Assembly: GCF_000422365.1 (NCBI RefSeq)
Contig: NZ_KE383820.1
Location: 91,324-155,323, forward strand
Direction of reading: 5' to 3'
Length of the DNA stretch: 64,000 nt
Origin: Mesoflavibacter zeaxanthinifaciens DSM 18436
Lineage (GTDB): Bacteria > Bacteroidota > Bacteroidia > Flavobacteriales > Flavobacteriaceae
Of this stretch, positions 8,223 through 16,365 are shown one piece after another. The translations under genes and the position numbers were made by a program. Each line of letters begins with the position of its first letter. The first letter of the stretch is position 1. The notes beneath the pieces are model-generated. The model saw only the letters and a list, made by a program, of their open reading frames with translations. It made no database searches and was not told the DNA's origin.

Positions 8223-9347
8223 CTATTTCTTAAAGCGTCTGTCTTTCCATTTGTAACTTGAAAACGAGCCAACAACAGCAACGTAAACACTAAAAAGAGG
8301 ATATAATAAACTTGACGGTAAATAGTATTTTAATGCTTGTTCTTTGCTGAAAAACACACTTGTTTTATAAATTAAAAGAAAATCTATAAGCAGCTTTAAA
8401 AGAAATAAATAAGTAAAGGTCTTAAAATGAAATAACCCTAAAACCATTAACACAAAACCAATGACAATTACAGAATTTGCTAGTAAAACCATTAACCCAA
8501 CCAACTTAGCAAAATTATTATTGTAGTTAGATGCTTTATTAGCCCAACGTATGCGTTGCGATAGTAAACTTTTAAAATCTGGTTGCGGTATTGTCTGCAC
8601 AATAGCATGTGTGCTTTTTAAATATCTAACAAAATTTTCATCTGTCTTTAAAGCTTTTTCCATTAAAAAAATATCATCTCCGCTTGCAATGGTATCATTG
8701 CCTTCAAAACCATTCATGCTATTAAAAAAGGATGCTTTGTAAGCCAAATTAGCACCATTACATAAAAATGGTTTACCAATACCAAAACCAGCAATAGTGC
8801 TTCCTGTTAAACTTAAAAAATCTAAAAGCTGAAAGTGCTTTAAAAACCCATTAACCTGATGATAAGTAACTGGTCCAACTACCATTTTGGCATCGTTTTG
8901 TTGGATAAAAGCATCAAAACTATCTAGCCAATATTTTGGTAAAACACAGTCGGCATCGGTTGTGATAATCCAATCATAGTTGCTAATTTTTATTGCTGAA
9001 GAAATCGCATCTTTTTTAGGCGAATTGGATTGTCTTTCGTTTTCAATTAATTTAATGTCCAAAGTTGAAGTTGAAATAAACTTAGTAACAATATCTTTTG
9101 AAGGATCTTCAGAATCATCATTAACTAAAATGATTTCAAAAAGCGAAGCTTGGTAATTTAACTCTGCAATAGAATTTAATAGCGCTGGTAAATTTTCGGC
9201 TTCATTTCTAAAAGGAACAATTACCGTAAATTTTGTTTTTGCAGGACTATCATTCAGTTTAAAAACAGTTACTTTATCAATTGCAAAAGCAAATTTTCCT
9301 ATTAAAAATAAATACAAAAGCAATATAACAACTGTAATAACAAGCAT
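8223..9347 (-). CDS. Membrane-associated family 2 glycosyltransferase
   Basis: The protein is 374 residues. A leading membrane helix (VITVVILLLYLFLIGKFAFA) precedes a GT-A domain. That domain has the nucleotide-sugar motifs VIVPFRNEAENLPALL and ILVNDDSED, the metal-binding TTDADCVLP and the acceptor motif QRIRW (Q-x-x-R-W). Three hydrophobic segments follow in the last 100 residues. This resembles processive or ceramide-glucosyltransferase-like GT2 enzymes. It overlaps by one base with the upstream flippase-like gene, suggesting that both act on the same lipid-linked or lipid glycoconjugate. Confidence 0.88.
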   Translation of the reverse strand: MLVITVVILLLYLFLIGKFAFAIDKVTVFKLNDSPAKTKFTVIVPFRNEAENLPALLNSIAELNYQASLFEIILVNDDSEDPSKDIVTKFISTSTLDIKLIENERQSNSPKKDAISSAIKISNYDWIITTDADCVLPKYWLDSFDAFIQQNDAKMVVGPVTYHQVNGFLKHFQLLDFLSLTGSTIAGFGIGKPFLCNGANLAYKASFFNSMNGFEGNDTIASGDDIFLMEKALKTDENFVRYLKSTHAIVQTIPQPDFKSLLSQRIRWANKASNYNNNFAKLVGLMVLLANSVIVIGFVLMVLGLFHFKTFTYLFLLKLLIDFLLIYKTSVFFSKEQALKYYLPSSLLYPLFSVYVAVVGSFSSYKWKDRRFKK

Positions 9348-10312
9348 TAATTATGGTTTTTTAGAACATTAAAGTTAAGTACATAGTAACTACCAAAAAC
9401 GCTAGGCAGTGCAAAATTAAGTAGCCACATTAATAAAATACAGCTTAAAATAGGTAATTGGTTAATATCAGCTAGTCCAAAAACATACAGCGCAACACTA
9501 CCTTTTATCACAACATCAAAAATTGAAATTGTCGGAATAATTGAAGCCAATAAATACATGGATGTAATTAAAATCATGGCATCAACATAGTTTAATTGAG
9601 TCCCAAAAAGTGTCAAAATAAAATAAAACTGAAAAGAAAATACAGCATATCTTAACACCGATAATAAAAAGCCAATACCTAAATATTTTAGACCTAAATT
9701 TTTGATGTAATTAATCACCTTTTCAAAAGAAAAACCTTTAATCTTAAATCTTTTTTGTTTAAAACCAAATACGGTAAACAAAGTAATTAAAGCCAATAAT
9801 ATTAAAGCTCTAATAAATCGATAACCAATATTGACTTCATAATTGTGATATAAAAAAACAAGCCCAATTACACCTAAAATAACAGTAACACTCATTTGAA
9901 GCATATTGCTAATTAGGTTTAAAAGCAGTACTTTTTTACGATGCGTTTTTGCAAAGTAAATCGCTTTTGCGCCGTATTCGCCTATACGATTTGGTGTAAA
10001 AATTGAAGCTGTTAGTGCGCCCAAACTTTGCTCAGTAGCTTCTAAAAAACTTATTCTTTTGATTTTTGAGATTAAAAATCGCCATTTCAAAATTTCTAAA
10101 AACCAATTAAAACTACTTAAAAACACTAAAAAAATGATGTTTTTTGTTGAAAATAGCTCGTTTTTGTCTAGAGAACGTAAAAAATCTTCAAATTTTAAAT
10201 CAGGATTATTAAGTAATTTTTGATAAATAAAGTAAAAAGCGCCAACAACTATACTTAATTTGATAAGTACAAAAAAGAATTGCTTAGTTTTGTAAGGTAA
10301 GCTACTATTCAT
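9347..10312 (-). CDS. Flippase-like membrane protein (LPG synthase TM domain / UPF0104)
   Basis: Translation probably starts at the ATG at 10312 (MNSSLPYKTKQFFFVLIK). The frame opens at 10417, but that start would overlap the divergent gene at 10359. About eight membrane helices are visible. The segments ATEQSLGALTASIFTPNRIGEYGAKAIYF and LASIIPTISIFDVVIKGSVALYVFG are typical of the lysylphosphatidylglycerol synthase transmembrane family (COG0392). Members move or modify lipids. It is coupled to the GT2 gene that follows. Confidence 0.85.
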   Translation of the reverse strand: MNSSLPYKTKQFFFVLIKLSIVVGAFYFIYQKLLNNPDLKFEDFLRSLDKNELFSTKNIIFLVFLSSFNWFLEILKWRFLISKIKRISFLEATEQSLGALTASIFTPNRIGEYGAKAIYFAKTHRKKVLLLNLISNMLQMSVTVILGVIGLVFLYHNYEVNIGYRFIRALILLALITLFTVFGFKQKRFKIKGFSFEKVINYIKNLGLKYLGIGFLLSVLRYAVFSFQFYFILTLFGTQLNYVDAMILITSMYLLASIIPTISIFDVVIKGSVALYVFGLADINQLPILSCILLMWLLNFALPSVFGSYYVLNFNVLKNHN

Positions 10313-10358
10313 CTTATTTTTTCTGAAAGTGCTTGCAAAATAAACTAAAAAACACACA

Positions 10359-10988
10359 ATGTTATCAAGATTTAAAATCATTTGTTTGGTTGCTTTTTTG
10401 ATGTTTGGATTAAACACAGTAAAAGCACAAATAGAAACTAGTAAATGGAAAGCTCTAATTGCTGTAGGTGTAAATAGCCCAAGTCAAGATGGATTTGTAA
10501 CGCCTTTTGAGGCTGATGGATTAAATTTTCCGACCATAAATTTAGGAGTTCAGCATATGTTTACTAATCAATTAGGAGCTAAAGTAGATTTTGGGTATAA
10601 TAGATTTGTAAATGCCGATAATACACCAGATTTTAAAGTAAACTACACACGTGTAAATGCACAGTTTGTTTATGATGCTACATCAGATTTTACGTTTTTA
10701 CCATTTGGTACAGGTGTAGTTTTTCATGTTGGTCCTGGTTATTCTATGATAAAACCTTTAGATGCTTATGGCGATAATAAAACGTCTTATTTAAATGCTA
10801 TGGGCGGAATGGAATTTCATTACGGAATAAGTAGAACTGTTTCTGCATATATCGACGCATCTTACATTATGGGATTTGCAAGCGATTTCGATCCTATTAC
10901 AGAAGGTTATGGATCGTTTAACGGTAATTTATTAACCGTAACTGTTGGTGTTGCAGTTTCTTTAAGCGGTTGCGCAACTTGTAATTAA
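10359..10988 (+). CDS. OmpA-like N-terminal beta-barrel outer-membrane protein
   Basis: The signal peptide is about 25 residues (MLSRFKIICLVAFLMFGLNTVKA). The mature 185 residues alternate polar and aromatic residues in eight candidate strands, such as TINLGVQHMFTNQLGAKVDFGYNRF and FHYGISRTVSAYIDASYIMGF. This matches a small 8-stranded OmpA-like barrel. No C-terminal peptidoglycan-binding domain is present. The stop overlaps the ruvC start (TAATG), so the two are translationally coupled. Confidence 0.75.
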   Translation: MLSRFKIICLVAFLMFGLNTVKAQIETSKWKALIAVGVNSPSQDGFVTPFEADGLNFPTINLGVQHMFTNQLGAKVDFGYNRFVNADNTPDFKVNYTRVNAQFVYDATSDFTFLPFGTGVVFHVGPGYSMIKPLDAYGDNKTSYLNAMGGMEFHYGISRTVSAYIDASYIMGFASDFDPITEGYGSFNGNLLTVTVGVAVSLSGCATCN

Positions 10989-11545
10989 TGGCAAAAGAAC
11001 AAATTATATTAGGTATTGATCCCGGAACAACCATTATGGGTTTTGGCTTGATTAAAGTTGAAAATAAAAAGATGAGCTTTTTACAACTTAACGAGCTAGA
11101 CTTAAAAAAATACGACGACCATTACTTAAAATTGAAATTGATTTTTGAAAGAACTATAGAATTAATTGACACGCATCATCCTGACGAAATCGCTATCGAA
11201 GCGCCTTTTTTTGGTAAAAACGTACAAAGTATGCTTAAGTTAGGTCGTGCGCAAGGCGTTGCTATGGCGGCAGGTTTAAGTAGAGAAGTACCAGTTACCG
11301 AATATTCGCCAAAAAAAATCAAAATGGCAATTACAGGTAATGGTAATGCTAGTAAAGAGCAGGTAGCAAAAATGCTGCAAAGTTTATTGAAACTAAAAAC
11401 TTTGCCAAAAAACTTAGATTCTACCGATGGTTTAGCAGCAGCAGTTTGTCATTTTTACAATCAAGGTCGCGTAGAAATTGGTAAAAGCTATTCGGGTTGG
11501 GCAAGTTTTGTAAAACAAAACCCAACAAAAATCAATAAACAATAA
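10988..11545 (+). CDS. ruvC: Crossover junction endodeoxyribonuclease RuvC
   Basis: RuvC resolves Holliday junctions produced by RuvAB branch migration during homologous recombination. The 185-residue protein has the RNase-H-like fold motifs: ILGIDPGTTIMGFG with the first catalytic Asp, IAIEAPFF with the catalytic Glu, and LDSTDGLAAAVCHFY with the C-terminal acidic residues. Length is normal. The start codon overlaps the preceding stop. Confidence 0.96.
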   Translation: MAKEQIILGIDPGTTIMGFGLIKVENKKMSFLQLNELDLKKYDDHYLKLKLIFERTIELIDTHHPDEIAIEAPFFGKNVQSMLKLGRAQGVAMAAGLSREVPVTEYSPKKIKMAITGNGNASKEQVAKMLQSLLKLKTLPKNLDSTDGLAAAVCHFYNQGRVEIGKSYSGWASFVKQNPTKINKQ

Positions 11546-11555
11546 ACAGTTATCA

Positions 11556-11924
11556 ATGTCTAAACAAGCAAATAATCCTTTAGCTGATAAATCGTATCAA
11601 TTAGCTCTTCAAATTGTTAATGTTTATAAAGAATTAACTAATTCAAAAAAAGAGTTTATCTTATCTAAACAATTATTAAGATCTGGTACGTCCATTGGAG
11701 CTAATGTTACAGAAGCAAACGGTGCAATATCAAATGCTGATTTTTCTGCTAAAATTTCAATTGCTTATAAAGAAAGCTTAGAGACTAAGTACTGGTTAAG
11801 CTTACTTAAAGATTCAGATTTTTTAAGTAAAATAGAGTTTGATAAATTACACTCAAACACTGACGAACTATCAAAAATATTATTTTCAATACTTAAAAAA
11901 ACAAGAATAAATAAAATACCTTAA
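11556..11924 (+). CDS. Four-helix bundle protein (23S rRNA intervening-sequence protein family)
   Basis: The protein is 122 residues. The pattern YQLALQIVNVYKEL, LSKQLLRSGTSIGANVTEANGA and ISIAYKESLETKYWLSLL is characteristic of the S23/IVS four-helix bundle family. Relatives are found inside rRNA intervening sequences or as stand-alone genes of unknown function. It sits 10 bases after ruvC and before hemW. No rRNA sequence surrounds it, so this is the stand-alone form. Confidence 0.9.
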   Translation: MSKQANNPLADKSYQLALQIVNVYKELTNSKKEFILSKQLLRSGTSIGANVTEANGAISNADFSAKISIAYKESLETKYWLSLLKDSDFLSKIEFDKLHSNTDELSKILFSILKKTRINKIP

Positions 11925-12014
11925 CTGTTAGTTGGTCACTAATCATTGATATCTGATAATTTGTAAATTGACTACTGCTAATTGTTTCCTGTTAATTGTT
12001 TATTGACAACTGAT

Positions 12015-13142
12015 ATGTCCGGCATCTACATTCACTTACCATTTTGCAAACAAGCCTGTTATTATTGCGACTTTCATTTTTCGACGTCGTTAAAAAAGAA
12101 AGATCAATTAATTTCTGCTTTAGCAAAAGAGCTTCAACTTCGTAAAGATGAATTTAAAAATACAACTGTAGAAACTATCTATTTTGGTGGTGGTACACCA
12201 AGTCTATTATCCATTGAAGAATTACAATTTTTAATAGATACGGTACATAAAAATTACTCAGTAGCAACGTCACCAGAAATTACTTTAGAAGCCAATCCAG
12301 ACGATTTATTTGAAGAGAAAATTATAGAATTATCCCAATCGCCAATCAATAGACTAAGTATTGGTATACAATCCTTTTATGAGAAAGATTTAAAGTTGAT
12401 GAATCGTGCTCACAATTCCGAAGAGGCAAAAAAATGTTTAGAAATTGCGACGCAATACTTTGATAACATTAGCTTAGATTTAATCTACGGAATTCCAAAT
12501 AGTACATCGCAAGAATGGTTAAATAATATTGAAACAGCGCTAAGTTTTGGCGTACCACATATTTCAAGTTACGCACTAACTGTCGAGCCTAAAACAGCAT
12601 TAGCAAATTTTATAGACAAAGGAATTATTGACGATGTAGATGATGAAGTTGCACACAAACAATTTCATCAACTAATAGAACAATTAGAAGAAGCTGGTTT
12701 TGAGCATTATGAGCTGTCTAACTTTGCAAAACCAGGTTATTACAGTAAAAACAATAGTGCCTATTGGTTAGGTAAACCATATATTGGTATTGGTCCATCT
12801 GCACATAGTTTTAACGGTGACCAACGTGCTTGGAATGTTAAAAATAATTCCATTTACATCAAAAAAATTGAAGAAAATGTCCTGCCATTAGAGATTGAAA
12901 CATTAACAAAAAATGATAAGTATAACGAGTTTGTCATGACTGGATTAAGAACAATTTGGGGCGTGTCATTATCTAAAATAGAAGACAAGTTTGGGCTTCA
13001 TTATAAAAATTTCTTAATAAAAGAGGCTCAGTTTTATATCAATGAACAATTATTGTATATTGAAAAGGACAGCTTAAAAGCTACAAAAAAAGGAAAATTT
13101 TTAACTGACGGAATAGCAAGTGAGCTATTCATGTTAAATTAA
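12015..13142 (+). CDS. hemW: HemW-like radical SAM haem chaperone / coproporphyrinogen III oxidase-like protein
   Basis: The ATG at 12015 gives MSGIYIHLPFCKQACYYC, the canonical N-terminus with the [4Fe-4S] motif at Cys11, Cys15 and Cys18. The frame extends 11 codons upstream, but those are not conserved in character. YFGGGTPSLL, SIGIQSF and YELSNFAKPGYYSKNN are HemW/HemN signatures. HemW lacks the extra N-terminal segment of true HemN and inserts haem into client proteins. A haem chaperone near a haem-sensor operon is suggestive but may be coincidence. Confidence 0.93.
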   Translation: MSGIYIHLPFCKQACYYCDFHFSTSLKKKDQLISALAKELQLRKDEFKNTTVETIYFGGGTPSLLSIEELQFLIDTVHKNYSVATSPEITLEANPDDLFEEKIIELSQSPINRLSIGIQSFYEKDLKLMNRAHNSEEAKKCLEIATQYFDNISLDLIYGIPNSTSQEWLNNIETALSFGVPHISSYALTVEPKTALANFIDKGIIDDVDDEVAHKQFHQLIEQLEEAGFEHYELSNFAKPGYYSKNNSAYWLGKPYIGIGPSAHSFNGDQRAWNVKNNSIYIKKIEENVLPLEIETLTKNDKYNEFVMTGLRTIWGVSLSKIEDKFGLHYKNFLIKEAQFYINEQLLYIEKDSLKATKKGKFLTDGIASELFMLN

Positions 13143-13146
13143 TTAG

Positions 13147-13893
13147 ATGAAAACAGTAATTACAATAAACACTATAAAATACACAATAGACTTATCTAAA
13201 CCTTTAGATATTTCTATGTCAATTAGAGGATCAAAGGATAACGCAAATGCATGGTATATTGAAGAGCCTAAAATTGAACCAGCGCAAATAGGCGAGTGGA
13301 CTGCAAGTGTAAAAGAAGGTGCGTCTATTAACTTTAATAATATTCAATTTAATCCGCATGCACATGGTACGCATACCGAGTGTGTTGGACATATTACCGA
13401 AAAATTTTATAGCATTAATAAATGCTTAAAAACTTTTTTCTTTAGAGCAGAGGTAATCACTGTAGCACCAGAAAAAATAGACGAAGATTACGTGATATCT
13501 AAATCGCAATTAAAATTTTTACTAAAACAACGTAAGCCAGAAGCATTAGTTATTCGTACAATGCCAAATACAAAAGATAAGCTTTCTAGACAATACTCTA
13601 ATACTAATTGGCCTTACTTAACCGAAGATGCGGCAGAATTTATAAAAAAAATAGGTGTACAGCACCTTTTGGTAGACTTGCCAAGTGTAGATAAAGAAAA
13701 AGACGATGGTAAATTATTAGCGCATAAAGCATTTTGGGATGTTGATGGTAAGATTAGAAAAAACGCCACCATAACCGAATTTATTTACGTGAAAAATAAA
13801 ATTCAAGACGGTAAATACATTTTAAATTTACAAATCGCACCTTTTGAAAACGATGCTACACCAAGTAAGCCTATTCTTTATAAAATAGAATAA
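13147..13893 (+). CDS. Cyclase family protein (kynurenine formamidase-like hydrolase)
   Basis: The protein is 248 residues of the metal-dependent cyclase family (PF04199). The metal-binding stretch NPHAHGTHTECVGHI replaces the usual HxGTHxD. VDLPSVDKEKDDGKLLAHKAFW later in the chain carries further conserved acid and His residues. Members hydrolyse formamides or cyclic amides, including N-formylkynurenine. The Glu in place of Asp and the absence of tryptophan-degradation neighbours leave the substrate open. It is 5 bases after hemW and 2 bases before DUF4260. Confidence 0.82.
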   Translation: MKTVITINTIKYTIDLSKPLDISMSIRGSKDNANAWYIEEPKIEPAQIGEWTASVKEGASINFNNIQFNPHAHGTHTECVGHITEKFYSINKCLKTFFFRAEVITVAPEKIDEDYVISKSQLKFLLKQRKPEALVIRTMPNTKDKLSRQYSNTNWPYLTEDAAEFIKKIGVQHLLVDLPSVDKEKDDGKLLAHKAFWDVDGKIRKNATITEFIYVKNKIQDGKYILNLQIAPFENDATPSKPILYKIE

Positions 13894-13894
13894 A

Positions 13895-14239
13895 ATGAAA
13901 TCTGTTTTAAAACTAGAAGAATTATTACAATTCGCATTAGGTATTTACTTGTTTTCTACCTTAAGTTACACTTGGTGGTGGTTTTTGGTATTAATTTTGT
14001 TACCTGATATTGGTATGTTAGGTTATTTAATAAATACAAAAACAGGAGCATTAACTTATAATGTGTTTCATCATAAAGGATTAGCAATTTTAATTTTTTT
14101 AGTTGGAGTTTATTTTGAAATCGAAGTCATGCAATTAATAGGAATCATTCTGTTTTCTCATGCTGCTTTAGACCGAGTTTTTGGTTACGGACTTAAATAT
14201 GCCGATAATTTTAAAAACACACATTTAGGACATATATAA
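13895..14239 (+). CDS. DUF4260 family membrane protein
   Basis: This 114-residue protein has three to four hydrophobic segments and the signature features PDIGMLGYLINTKTGALTYNVFHHKG and FSHAALDRVFGYGLKY of DUF4260. The conserved His residues suggest metal or substrate binding within the membrane, but no function is established. Its stop overlaps the start of the next gene by one base. Confidence 0.88.
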   Translation: MKSVLKLEELLQFALGIYLFSTLSYTWWWFLVLILLPDIGMLGYLINTKTGALTYNVFHHKGLAILIFLVGVYFEIEVMQLIGIILFSHAALDRVFGYGLKYADNFKNTHLGHI

Positions 14240-14850
14240 TGGAAATTTTTATCTCATTAATCATTGGTGGACTTGTTGTTTTAGCAATATCTACCTATGT
14301 AAAACATTTAAAGAACAAAAAAAGAGTTTCATCACAATCGATAATTCTTTTAGATAAAATTAAAAAAGTTTGCAAGTTTATAACTGTAGAAGGCGACTTT
14401 GCAGAAATATATCATTACGAAGATGTAAAAGAACGTTTTTTAAAACTAGTCTCAAGTCGTAAAAAAGCATTAGTAGTTATTAATGCAAAAGCACATGTAG
14501 GTTTTGATTTTAATAAAATAAGCTTAGAGGCAAACCAAAATACCAAAACAGTTATAATCAAAAGCTTTCCTCAACCAGAAATATTGTCTATAGAAACTAA
14601 CTTAAATTACTACGACAAAAAAGATGGTTATTTCAATAAGTTTGAAGCAGCAGATCTTACAGCTTTAAACGAAGAAGCGAAACAACATATCCTAAAAAAA
14701 GTTCCAGAAAGCGGCTTATATAATGTTGCCAAACAAGAAGCTTTAGAATCTTTACAATTAATAGAAAATATTGTTGAAACTATTGGTTGGACATTAGATT
14801 ATCAATCCTTGACTATTCATTCAGAAGAGCAACCAAAGTTAACAAAATAA
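14239..14850 (+). CDS. DUF4230 family protein with N-terminal anchor
   Basis: The N-terminal helix MEIFISLIIGGLVVLAISTYV anchors the protein. The remaining about 180 residues contain VEGDFAEIYHYEDVK and KKALVVINAKAHVGFDFNKI, which match DUF4230. Members are widespread in Bacteroidetes and of unknown function. It is the last gene of the hemW-cyclase-DUF4260-DUF4230 run. Confidence 0.87.
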   Translation: MEIFISLIIGGLVVLAISTYVKHLKNKKRVSSQSIILLDKIKKVCKFITVEGDFAEIYHYEDVKERFLKLVSSRKKALVVINAKAHVGFDFNKISLEANQNTKTVIIKSFPQPEILSIETNLNYYDKKDGYFNKFEAADLTALNEEAKQHILKKVPESGLYNVAKQEALESLQLIENIVETIGWTLDYQSLTIHSEEQPKLTK

Positions 14851-14967
14851 CATTTAAACGTTAAAAAATGTAGTTTTGACGTTCGTTTTGTCGAAAAACG
14901 AATAAAGAATTCGTTAATTTGTCTTAGTTTTTTTATCTTAAAGAAAAGTTAATTAAAATTTGCTATT

Positions 14968-15108
14968 ATGAACAGATTACTACTTTATTTAAATGAAACC
15001 CTAGAAAGTTTAGACATTCCGCCATTAACCAAGGTAGAAACTAAAAACTTAAAAACAAAAAGGAATAACACCTTAAAAAAAATCAAGCAACATAAAATTG
15101 AGTCTTAA
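14968..15108 (+). CDS. Small basic protein, 46 residues
   Basis: The open frame from ATG 14968 encodes MNRLLLYLNETLESLDIPPL followed by a Lys/Thr/Asn-rich, strongly basic tail ending in KQHKIES. It is in the same direction as, and 8 bases before, the MmcQ/YjbR-like gene. A rough -7-like sequence (TTAAAATTTG) precedes it. The length and position suggest a real small gene in a two-gene unit. I do not recognise a family. Confidence 0.5.
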   Translation: MNRLLLYLNETLESLDIPPLTKVETKNLKTKRNNTLKKIKQHKIES

Positions 15109-15116
15109 CTCTAAAC

Positions 15117-15491
15117 ATGAATTTAGGGCAGGTTTATCAATATTGTCTTCAAAAACCGCAAACAGAAGAAACATTTCCTTTTGATCAAGATACATTAGTT
15201 TTTAAAGTATGTGGTAAAATGTTTGCGTTACTTCCGTTAGAAAAATGGGAAGCTGGAGAAGGCTCTATTTCACTTAAATGTGATCCAAAATATGCGTTAG
15301 AGTTACGTGAAGAATATGATAGCATAAAAGGCGCATATCATATGAATAAAACACACTGGAATACTATTTATTTAAGTAAAAACGAAATAACTTACGCTTT
15401 ACTTTGCGATTTAATAGATCAATCATATAGTTTGGTAGTCAGTAAATTAACAAAAAAACAACAAAGCCAATTAAACATAAATAACAATTAA
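15117..15491 (+). CDS. MmcQ/YjbR family protein
   Basis: The protein is 124 residues and starts MNLGQVYQYCLQKPQTEETFPF. The segments DTLVFKVCGKMFALLPLEKW and SLKCDPKYALELREEY followed by YHMNKTHWNTIYL are the MmcQ/YjbR signature (a CyaY-like double-wing fold, PF04237). Family members are described as DNA-binding-like proteins of unclear role. LytTR-like boxes for the next promoter begin at its stop codon. Confidence 0.9.
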   Translation: MNLGQVYQYCLQKPQTEETFPFDQDTLVFKVCGKMFALLPLEKWEAGEGSISLKCDPKYALELREEYDSIKGAYHMNKTHWNTIYLSKNEITYALLCDLIDQSYSLVVSKLTKKQQSQLNINNN

Positions 15492-15575
15492 TCTATAGAT
15501 ATTTAAGTTTGGTCTAACAAAAAGGGCTAAACGTAGAATAAAATTAAATTTTAGAATAACCATAAGTTAATTTTG
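15484..15575 (+). promoter_or_regulatory. LytTR-type direct repeats and -7 element before the 75-residue gene
   Basis: Repeat-like 9-mers ACAATTAAT (15484), AAGTTTGGT (15505) and GCTAAACGT (15526) lie exactly 21 bp apart. The -7 element TAATTTTG (15568-15575) begins 63 bp after the second. This is the same geometry as the other boxes in the 15.5-37 kb region. The individual repeats are weaker here, so the call rests on spacing plus partial sequence match. Confidence 0.55.
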
Positions 15576-15591
15576 CATAAAAAAATGATTA

Positions 15592-15819
15592 ATGGTTAAT
15601 AAAGGTCTATATCAATCGCATAGTTGCCGTAGTCTATCAACAACTTCTTACAAGCCTTTATACTGTAGTATGCAGCAACTACAATGTATAGATTTAATAG
15701 AAGATTATCTAATAAACAAGCAGCAACAGCAACATGTTAGAGGGTTATTAAAGGATTTAGAGCAAACAAAATTATTAGCTCAAAAAAATACTTTGAGAGC
15801 TTTAAAATTTTGTAAGTAA
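15592..15819 (+). CDS. Small protein, 75 residues, unknown
   Basis: ATG 15592 lies about 10 bases after the transcription start predicted from the -7 element at 15568. The product has a Cys/Ser-rich first third (MVNKGLYQSHSCRSLSTTSY) and a helical Q-rich remainder (DYLINKQQQQHVRGLLKDLE, ending LKFCK). An internal Met at 15670 is an alternative start. No family is recognised. Its promoter carries the same phased boxes as the sensor operon and the polysaccharide genes, so it may belong to the same regulon. Confidence 0.5.
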   Translation: MVNKGLYQSHSCRSLSTTSYKPLYCSMQQLQCIDLIEDYLINKQQQQHVRGLLKDLEQTKLLAQKNTLRALKFCK

Positions 15820-15838
15820 TTTTTTACGACATTTTATT

Positions 15839-15929
15839 ACCATTCGTCGACACTTAATCGCTTTTGACCTTTAGTTTAAAAGCATTAAACGAAATTAAAT
15901 TTATGTCTAATACTAATGTTCTACCTTTC
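15839..15929 (+). promoter_or_regulatory. LytTR-type triple repeat and -7 element of the sensor operon
   Basis: ACCATTCGT (15839), GCTTTTGAC (15860) and AGCATTAAA (15881) are phased at 21 bp. TACCTTTC at 15922-15929 resembles the -7 element. The predicted start of transcription near 15936 lies downstream of the possible start codons at 15864 and 15903, so translation should begin at ATG 15951. ACCATTCGT matches the LytTR repeat [TA][AC][CA]GTTN[AG][TG] at 8 of 9 positions, and 21-bp phasing is the LytTR norm. It suggests autoregulation by the LytTR protein at the operon end. Confidence 0.65.
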
Positions 15930-15950
15930 GAGAATTATAAATCCCTCGAT

Positions 15951-16364
15951 ATGAAAAATAAGTTAAATATCTTATTGATAGAAGATGATATGATCGAAAT
16001 CATGAAGTTGAATAGAACAATCTCTTCTTTAAAATTAAATCATAACATTGTTGAAGCTAATAATGGAGAAGAAGCTCTTAAAATTTTAGAAAAAAAAGAC
16101 AATCTACCCGATATAATTTTGTTAGATTTAAATATGCCTAAAATTAATGGTATAGAGTTTTTAAGTATCTTAAAAAACGATGAGGTTTTAAAATATATAC
16201 CAACTATAATTTTAACAACATCTAATAATCAAAAAGACCTGTTAGAATGTTATAAAATAGGTATTGCTGGATACGTAATTAAACCGCTAAAATACGAAGA
16301 TTACGTTAGTAAAATAGAAAGAGTATTAAACTATTGGAGTGTTAACGAGTTGATAGTAGTATAA
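15951..16364 (+). CDS. Single-domain response regulator (receiver only)
   Basis: From ATG 15951 the 137-residue protein begins MKNKLNILLIEDDM. This start is preferred because the promoter predicted upstream would not transcribe the earlier in-frame starts. The acidic pair EDD, phospho-acceptor Asp59 (LLDLNMPKING), Thr in ILTTSN and Lys in VIKPLKYEDY form a complete receiver. There is no output domain. It probably takes phosphate from the soluble kinases in the operon and passes it to the Hpt protein, or acts by protein contact. It is the first gene of a seven-gene operon and ends one base before the H-NOX start. Confidence 0.9.
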   Translation: MKNKLNILLIEDDMIEIMKLNRTISSLKLNHNIVEANNGEEALKILEKKDNLPDIILLDLNMPKINGIEFLSILKNDEVLKYIPTIILTTSNNQKDLLECYKIGIAGYVIKPLKYEDYVSKIERVLNYWSVNELIVV

Positions 16365-16365
16365 G

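Noticed and set aside
11556-11924. Four-helix bundle gene as evidence of an rRNA intervening sequence
   Set aside because: The gene lies between ruvC and hemW with no rRNA sequence around it, so it is a stand-alone family member.
15864-15950. Upstream in-frame starts (TTG 15864, ATG 15903) for the receiver protein
   Set aside because: They overlap the repeat array and the proposed -7 element. ATG 15951 begins exactly at a normal receiver N-terminus.
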